Source of the DNA: Propionibacteriales bacterium
GTDB taxonomy: Bacteria > Actinomycetota > Actinomycetes > Propionibacteriales > Propionibacteriaceae
Reading direction: 5' to 3'
Length of the DNA stretch: 12,017 nt
Assembly: GCA_030453285.1 (NCBI GenBank)
Contig: JAKDKP010000016.1
Location: 1-12,017 of the forward strand
Part shown: positions 8,026 through 12,017 of the stretch, piece by piece
How the letters are laid out: every line of letters begins with the position of its first letter
Position numbering within the stretch: position 1 is the stretch's first letter
Notes under the pieces: model-generated
What the model saw: the letters and a program-made list of their open reading frames with translations, nothing else
Told to the model about the DNA's origin: nothing
The model's database searches: none
Position numbers and translations under genes: made by a program

Positions 8026-8041
8026 GACGTGTGGACACGTC
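8026..8041. promoter_or_regulatory. Inverted repeat GACGTGT-N2-ACACGTC in the rplM leader
   Basis: Perfect 7-bp arms (8026-8032 and 8035-8041) flank GG. Relative to the predicted rplM start of transcription near 8053 it lies at about +12 to +27, so it could be an RNA hairpin (6-bp stem, 4-nt loop) or a DNA operator just inside the transcript. L13 and S9 leaders in other bacteria can carry autoregulatory structures, but I recognise no specific class here. Confidence 0.4.
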
Positions 8042-8059
8042 CCAGCGCAACAGCGTCAC

Positions 8060-8088
8060 AGCCTACCGCCGGCCCGGACCGGGGTCAA
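8060..8088 (-). promoter_or_regulatory. Promoter of the rplM-rpsI-glmM operon
   Basis: On the minus strand TTGACC (8088-8083), exactly 17 bp, then TAGGCT (8065-8060): both boxes and the spacing match a housekeeping actinobacterial promoter. Transcription would start near 8053 and leave a leader of about 135 nt before the rplM GTG at 7918. Confidence 0.7.
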
Positions 8089-8123
8089 AACGCGTGATCC
8101 AGCGACGGAGTTGCACCCCGAAA

Positions 8124-8153
8124 TTGTCCCTGCGCCCCGGCGCCGCGTAGGTT
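8124..8153 (+). promoter_or_regulatory. gltA promoter giving a leaderless transcript
   Basis: TTGTCC (8124-8129), an 18-bp spacer and TAGGTT (8148-8153) lie immediately before the gltA ATG at 8161, only 7 nt after the -10 box. The geometry places the first transcribed base at or one base from the ATG. The promoter boxes are separated by 35 bp from the divergent rplM -35 box. Confidence 0.65.
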
Positions 8154-8160
8154 GAGGTCC

Positions 8161-9456
8161 ATGACCGATGCGCTCAAGGCAGACACTTTGACGGTGCGCG
8201 ACAACCGTACCGGCACCGAGTACGAGATCCCCATCACCGACGGCCACATCAAGGCTGCGGACCTCAAGCAGATCCAGGCCGAGGGGCAGCCACCGCTGGC
8301 CACCTACGACCCGGGCTTCGTGAACACGGCCTCCTGCCGCAGCACCGTCACCTACATCGATGGCGACGTCGGCATTCTGGAGTACCGCGGCTACCCGATC
8401 GAGCAGTTGGCCGAGAACTCGACCTATCTCGAGGTCGCATACCTGTTGCTCAATGGCGAACTGCCCAATGCCGCCCAGCTCGACAACTGGGTGCACCAGG
8501 TCACCCACCACACCTTCGTGCACGAGAACCTGCGCACCCTGATGCAGGGCTTCCGCTACGACGCGCACCCGATGGGCATGATGCAGTCCGCGGTGAGCGC
8601 CCTGTCGACCTTCTATCCCGAGGCGATCAACTTCTCCGACAAGGAGAACCGGGACCTGCAGATCACCCGGATGATCGCCAAGATGCCGACCCTCGGAGCC
8701 TGGGCGTTCCGGCACTCGCAGGGCAAGCCGTACGTCTACCCCGACAACGACCTGTCGTACGCCGAGAACTTCCTGGCGATGCTGTTCAAGATGAGCGAGC
8801 CGAAGTACGAGGCCGACCCGCGCCTGGTCAAGGCCCTGGAGGTGCTGTTCATCCTGCACGCCGATCACGAGCAGAACTGTTCGGCCAATGCGGTCCGTTC
8901 GGTCGGCTCATCGGGGGTCGACCCGTACTCAGCCGTCACCGCCGGCATTGGCGCCCTCTACGGTCCGCTGCACGGCGGCGCCAACGAGGCCGTGCTGCGG
9001 ATGCTCCGCCGGATCGGCAGCAAGGACAAGGTCGGCGAGTTCATCGACGGGGTGAAGAACGGCAAGGAACGCCTGATGGGCTTTGGGCACCGGGTCTACA
9101 AGAACTACGACCCGCGCGCCAAGATCATCAAGAAGGCGACCGACGACGTCTTCGAGGTGACCGGCAAGAACCCGCTGCTCGAGATCGCGACCGAGCTGGA
9201 GAAGATCGCCCTGGAGGACGACTACTTCGTCAGCCGCAAGCTGTACCCGAACGTGGACTTCTATTCGGGCCTGATCTACGAGGCGCTGCAGTTCCCGCCG
9301 GAGATGTTCACCGTGCTGTTCACCATCCCGCGCACCTCGGGCTGGCTGTCACAGTGGTCGGAGAGTGTCGATGACGAGGATCAGAAGATTGCCCGCCCCA
9401 AGCAGGTGTACGTCGGCGAACGCACCCGCGACTTCGTACCGATGAACAAGCGCTGA
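8161..9456 (+). CDS. gltA: Citrate synthase (type I, hexameric class)
   Basis: Condenses oxaloacetate and acetyl-CoA to citrate at the entry of the TCA cycle. The 431-residue protein resembles actinobacterial GltA2. TYIDGDVGILEYRGYPIEQLAE (64-85) is the family N-terminal signature. ILHADHEQNCS (231-241) contains H233 and H236. The catalytic residues are H271 (GPLHGGANE), H310 (MGFGHRVYKNYDPRA) and D366 (SRKLYPNVDFYSG). The N-terminal beta-rich domain typical of hexameric NADH-sensitive enzymes is present, though NADH regulation cannot be read off. The ATG at 8161 is preferred over the in-frame TTG at 8152, because the TTG lies inside the -10 box of a well-formed promoter. The following gap carries palindromic repeat B. 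Confidence 0.97.
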   Translation: MTDALKADTLTVRDNRTGTEYEIPITDGHIKAADLKQIQAEGQPPLATYDPGFVNTASCRSTVTYIDGDVGILEYRGYPIEQLAENSTYLEVAYLLLNGELPNAAQLDNWVHQVTHHTFVHENLRTLMQGFRYDAHPMGMMQSAVSALSTFYPEAINFSDKENRDLQITRMIAKMPTLGAWAFRHSQGKPYVYPDNDLSYAENFLAMLFKMSEPKYEADPRLVKALEVLFILHADHEQNCSANAVRSVGSSGVDPYSAVTAGIGALYGPLHGGANEAVLRMLRRIGSKDKVGEFIDGVKNGKERLMGFGHRVYKNYDPRAKIIKKATDDVFEVTGKNPLLEIATELEKIALEDDYFVSRKLYPNVDFYSGLIYEALQFPPEMFTVLFTIPRTSGWLSQWSESVDDEDQKIARPKQVYVGERTRDFVPMNKR

Positions 9457-9484
9457 CCCGCTGCGCACCACCCTCCCTTGCCGC

Positions 9485-9554
9485 ACGTGGCGGGCAGAAT
9501 GGCTTCCTGGCGGGCAGAATTCCGCCCGCCGGGTGAGCCAACTGCCCGCCCCGG
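9485..9554. repeat. Nested palindromic intergenic repeat, copy B
   Basis: Homologous to the element at 4841-4910 over 70 ungapped positions (50 identical). Outer arms GGCGGGCAG (9489-9497) and CTGCCCGCC (9542-9550) are perfect; inner arms GGCGGGC (9509-9515) and GCCCGCC (9524-9530) are perfect around a GAATTC-containing loop. TGGCGGGCAGAAT occurs twice, 20 bp apart. It begins 28 nt after the gltA stop, so it may terminate gltA, and ends 47 nt before the trmB GTG. Confidence 0.78.
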
Positions 9555-9585
9555 GCGGTGGTCAGGGTCAGACTCACCATCGACG

Positions 9586-9592
9586 AAGGAGG
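9586..9592 (+). promoter_or_regulatory. Shine-Dalgarno AAGGAGG that fixes the trmB start
   Basis: AAGGAGG, the strongest ribosome binding site in the window, lies 9 nt before GTG 9602. It rules out the ATG at 9533, which falls inside palindromic repeat B. Confidence 0.8.
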
Positions 9593-9601
9593 CGAGAGCC
9601 C

Positions 9602-10366
9602 GTGGAGACGACCACCCAGGGAGCAGGCAAGGGCGTTGAGCACGACCTGCGCGTCGACGCCGCCCGCGTACGCCGCGAGGTGCTCTCCTTCGTGCGGCGC
9701 AGCAACCGGATGACCGCGGCCCAACGCACCGCCTGGGATCGGCATCGTCACCAGTTCGTGCTGGACGTCCCCCGTGCCGAGCACAGCGCCGTGGTGGCGC
9801 CAGGCTCCGAGCTCGATCTGGTCGAGGTGTTCGGTCGACGCGCACCGCTGATCGTCGAGATCGGACCCGGCATGGGTGACTCCCTGCTGCCGATGGCGGC
9901 GGCCCGGCAGGGCGCCAACGTCCTTGCCTTGGAGGTGTACGAGCCGGCCGCGGCCGCGATCGTGGCCAAGCTCGCCGCGGCCGGGCTCACCAACGTGCGG
10001 ATCGTGGTGGCCGACGCCGTCTCCGCCCTGGAACACCTGCTGGTGCCCGAGGCCGTCGACCGCCTCTGGACCTTCTTCCCCGACCCGTGGCCGAAGGCCA
10101 AGCACCACAAGCGTCGGCTGATCGACACCGCCTTCGCCGATCTGGTTGCGGCTCGGATGCGTCCCGGTGGCGCCTGGAGGTTGGCCACCGATTGGGAGGG
10201 CTACGCCACCTGGATGCGCGATGTCCTCGACGAACACCCCGCCTTCACCAATGGATCATCGGCCGGCTGGTCGCCGCGTTGGTCCAAGCGTCCGGTGACG
10301 AAGTTCGAGCAGCGCGGGCTGGACGCCGGCCGCGCCGTCTTCGACCTCACCTACAACCGTCGCTGA
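9602..10366 (+). CDS. trmB: tRNA (guanine-N7-)-methyltransferase
   Basis: Methylates N7 of G46 in the variable loop of tRNAs using S-adenosylmethionine. The 254-residue protein carries motif I EIGPGMGDSLLPMA (87-100), the acidic end of the second strand at E111, the TrmB hallmark FFPDPWPKAKHHKRRL (158-173), and the C-terminal signature RPVTKFEQRG (230-239), close to the usual R/P-x-T-x-FE-x-RG. An N-terminal extension of about 20 residues is not conserved-looking. The GTG at 9602 is chosen for its AAGGAGG site. No TANNNT box is seen in the 145-bp upstream gap, so the promoter is unclear and readthrough from gltA past repeat B is possible. truA begins 2 bp after its stop. Confidence 0.95.
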   Translation: METTTQGAGKGVEHDLRVDAARVRREVLSFVRRSNRMTAAQRTAWDRHRHQFVLDVPRAEHSAVVAPGSELDLVEVFGRRAPLIVEIGPGMGDSLLPMAAARQGANVLALEVYEPAAAAIVAKLAAAGLTNVRIVVADAVSALEHLLVPEAVDRLWTFFPDPWPKAKHHKRRLIDTAFADLVAARMRPGGAWRLATDWEGYATWMRDVLDEHPAFTNGSSAGWSPRWSKRPVTKFEQRGLDAGRAVFDLTYNRR

Positions 10367-10368
10367 CC

Positions 10369-11268
10369 GTGGCATCCCCGGAACGGGTGCCCCAGAACGC
10401 ACCGGAGCAGGCACATCACCTCACCCGGCTCCGCCTCGACGTGTCCTATGACGGCACGGAATTCGCCGGTTGGGCTCGTCAGCCAGGTCTGCGCACCGCC
10501 CAGGGTGAGCTGGAGGACTGGATCGGACGCGTCCTGCATCTGCCGTCGCTCCCCCGCCTCACCTGTGCCGGCCGAACCGATGCCGGAGTGCATGCCCGCG
10601 GGCAGGTCGTGCACGTCGACGTCGACCCGTTGGCCGTACGCCGATCTCAGCGATCAACCGACGAGGACACCGATCTGCCCACCTTGTTGGCCCGCCGGTT
10701 GGCTCGTGCCCTGCCGGCCGATCTGGTGGTGCGGTCGGTGGCCATGGCTCCGCCGGGATTCGACGCCCGGTTCTCCGCGATCTGGCGGCGCTACGTCTAT
10801 CGCCTCTGGGATGCTGATCATGCTCCAGATCCCCTGCTGCGGCGCCATCTGGCGACCTGTCCGCCACTGGACCTCACCAAGATCAACGAGGCAAGCGCCG
10901 GGCTGATCGGCTTGCGCGACTTCGCCCCGTTCTGCAAACGCCGCGCAGGAGCCACGACGATCCGTACCCTGCTGGAACTCAACGCCGTACGAAGGACCGC
11001 AGGCGACCTGTCCGGTGTGGTGGAGTTGACCGTACGGGCCGACGCCTTCTGTCATTCCATGGTGCGGTCGTTGACCGGGGCCCTGGTCGACGTCGGCTCC
11101 GGACGACGCGAGCCGGCCTGGTTGACGGCATTGGCTGCTCGGCCCGTACGCGCCGGCGAGGTGCCGGTGATGCCTGCCGGCGGCCTGACCCTGGAGGAGG
11201 TCGGCTACCCCACCGACGACCGACTTGCCGAACGCGCCGATCAGGCTCGTGCGACCCGGGAGCTGTGA
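10369..11268 (+). CDS. truA: tRNA pseudouridine(38-40) synthase
   Basis: Isomerises uridines 38-40 in the anticodon stem-loop of tRNAs to pseudouridine. The 299-residue product shows LRLDVSYDGTEFAGWARQPG (21-40), the catalytic motif CAGRTDAGVHARGQV (66-80) with nucleophile D71, FDARFSAIWRRYVYRL (131-146), the substrate-binding FCHSMVRSLTGALVDVG (227-243), and the terminal PAGGLTLEEVGYP. A spacer rich in charged residues at about 90-104 is longer than in E. coli TruA. GTG 10369 lies 2 bp after the trmB stop and lacks a Shine-Dalgarno sequence, implying coupling; a GTG at about 10387 is an alternative. truA is often next to rplM in bacteria; here it is 2.4 kb away and divergently transcribed. 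Confidence 0.95.
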   Translation: MASPERVPQNAPEQAHHLTRLRLDVSYDGTEFAGWARQPGLRTAQGELEDWIGRVLHLPSLPRLTCAGRTDAGVHARGQVVHVDVDPLAVRRSQRSTDEDTDLPTLLARRLARALPADLVVRSVAMAPPGFDARFSAIWRRYVYRLWDADHAPDPLLRRHLATCPPLDLTKINEASAGLIGLRDFAPFCKRRAGATTIRTLLELNAVRRTAGDLSGVVELTVRADAFCHSMVRSLTGALVDVGSGRREPAWLTALAARPVRAGEVPVMPAGGLTLEEVGYPTDDRLAERADQARATREL

Positions 11269-11269
11269 G

Positions 11270-11890
11270 ATGACCGACCACTATTTCGCGACTCCCGATT
11301 CGGTCGAGGTGCGCCGTACGGTGGCCGCAACGATCTGGGGACGCGAGTTCACCTTCGTCACCGCCAACGGCGTCTTTGCCCGCGACGGGCTCGACCGGGG
11401 GACCTCGGTGTTGCTGCGCGAGTTGCCGGCCCCGACCAGCGGCCGCCGATTCCTCGATCTCGGCTGCGGTTGGGGATCCATCGCCACCGCTCTGGCCACC
11501 GTACGACCGGAGGCGATCGTCGATGCGGTGGACACCAACGAGCGCGCACTGGCGCTGTGCCGGACCAATGCCGAAACCGCCGGCGTTGGTGACCGAGTGC
11601 AGCTGCACACGCCCGATTCCCTGCCCAGCAAGGGAATCCGCTATGACCAGATCTGGTCCAATCCGCCGATCCGGATCGGCAAACCTGCCCTGCATGCCCT
11701 CCTGCTGCGCTGGCTGCCGACCTTGGCCCCCGACGGGTTGGCCCGACTGGTGGTGGGCAAGAACCTTGGCGCCGACTCGCTGCAGCGCTGGCTGACCGAT
11801 CAGGGGTACCGGTGTGACCGCGTGGCCAGCGACAAGGGGTTTCGGGTGCTCCAGGTGGCCCCCGAGCACCCAATGTCGACACCCGAGTAG
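11270..11890 (+). CDS. RsmC-like SAM-dependent RNA (guanine-N2) methyltransferase
   Basis: A 206-residue class I methyltransferase. FLDLGCGWGSIATALA (61-76) is the SAM-binding motif I, D88 (DAVDTNERA) ends strand 2, and SNPPIRIGKPALHALL (130-145) is the NPP[IF]-type motif IV that marks base-amino N2 methyltransferases such as RsmC/RlmG. Length and the N-terminal HYFATPD...EFTFVTANGVFARDGLDRGTSVLL pattern match the short single-domain homologues (as in B. subtilis YbxB) rather than the two-domain E. coli RsmC. By homology the target may be 16S rRNA G1207, but this is inference. The ATG has GGGAG 7 nt upstream and follows the truA stop by 1 bp, forming a trmB-truA-methyltransferase cluster. Confidence 0.87.
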   Translation: MTDHYFATPDSVEVRRTVAATIWGREFTFVTANGVFARDGLDRGTSVLLRELPAPTSGRRFLDLGCGWGSIATALATVRPEAIVDAVDTNERALALCRTNAETAGVGDRVQLHTPDSLPSKGIRYDQIWSNPPIRIGKPALHALLLRWLPTLAPDGLARLVVGKNLGADSLQRWLTDQGYRCDRVASDKGFRVLQVAPEHPMSTPE

Positions 11891-11893
11891 TCT
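11888..11893 (+). promoter_or_regulatory. Weak candidate -10 box before the CsbD-family gene
   Basis: TAGTCT overlaps the stop codon of the methyltransferase gene. A start near 11900 would give a leader of about 29 nt containing AAGGAG (11918-11923). A small dyad CCGAT-GT-ATCGG lies at 11900-11911. There is no convincing -35, and CsbD genes are often driven by stress sigma factors whose boxes I do not see clearly. Confidence 0.25.
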
Positions 11894-11928
11894 GGGGATC
11901 CGATGTATCGGCCAATGAAGGAGTGAGC

Positions 11929-12017
11929 ATGGGTTTCAAGGACAAGGCAGAAGAGGTCGGCGGCAAGATCAAGGAGACCGTCGGCACCGCGACTGACAAC
12001 AAAGACCTCGAGCGCGA
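11929..12017 (+). CDS. CsbD-family stress-response protein, 5' part only
   Basis: The first 29 codons begin MGFKDKAEEVGGKIKETVGTATDNKDL, the typical opening of the small (about 55-70 residue) hydrophilic, Lys/Glu-rich CsbD/YjbJ proteins, which are induced by general stress but have no established biochemical function. The ATG follows AAGGAG by 5 nt. The gene runs off the right edge of the window. The 38-bp gap after the methyltransferase gene leaves room for its own promoter, so it need not belong to the RNA-modification cluster. Confidence 0.88.
   Translation, partial: MGFKDKAEEVGGKIKETVGTATDNKDLER

Noticed and set aside
1..12017. CRISPR arrays, tRNA/rRNA genes, defence or toxin-antitoxin modules, or secondary-metabolite genes
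   Set aside because: Read through on both strands, the window is accounted for by housekeeping genes, short promoters and the two palindromic repeats; none of these systems is present.

Overview
The window is GC-rich (about two-thirds G+C by eye) and nearly all coding. Short intergenic gaps, frequent GTG starts, TANNNT -10 boxes sitting 6-8 nt before start codons, a hexameric-type citrate synthase and a type I pantothenate kinase all point to an actinobacterium. The L13 N-terminus (STYSPKPG) and the overall gene set suggest Propionibacteriaceae or a relative, but this is inferred from memory of the families and not from a search.

Layout: (1) 1-3735, minus strand: a hemerythrin-domain protein, then glmS, acpS and the 5' part of nnr. 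glmS, acpS and nnr are tightly packed (4-bp overlap, then a 2-bp gap). (2) 3858-4832, plus strand: coaA, divergent from the hemerythrin gene across a 122-bp region that holds a perfect inverted repeat. (3) 5501-4953 and upstream to 7918, minus strand: rplM, rpsI, glmM and a 2H phosphoesterase/2'-5' RNA ligase-like gene, convergent with coaA. (4) 8161-11890, plus strand: gltA, then trmB, truA and an RsmC-like methyltransferase gene. (5) 11929 to the end: the first 29 codons of a CsbD-family stress protein gene.

The genes are mostly housekeeping. GlmS and GlmM supply hexosamine phosphate for UDP-GlcNAc and peptidoglycan. CoaA starts CoA synthesis and AcpS uses CoA to prime acyl carrier protein. 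Nnr repairs hydrated NAD(P)H. trmB, truA and the RsmC-like gene look like an RNA-modification operon (1-2 bp gaps).

I see no mobile element, CRISPR array, tRNA or rRNA, toxin-antitoxin or defence system. The least ordinary material is non-coding: a pair of related 70-nt nested palindromic repeats (4841-4910 and 9485-9554, 50/70 identical without gaps, with a compensatory base-pair change), a 7-6-7 inverted repeat before the hemerythrin gene, a leader of about 135 nt on rplM with its own inverted repeat, and strong enrichment of the hexamer CGTACG. No stretch longer than 300 bp lacks a gene. The longest gap is 7919-8160 and holds two divergent promoters.
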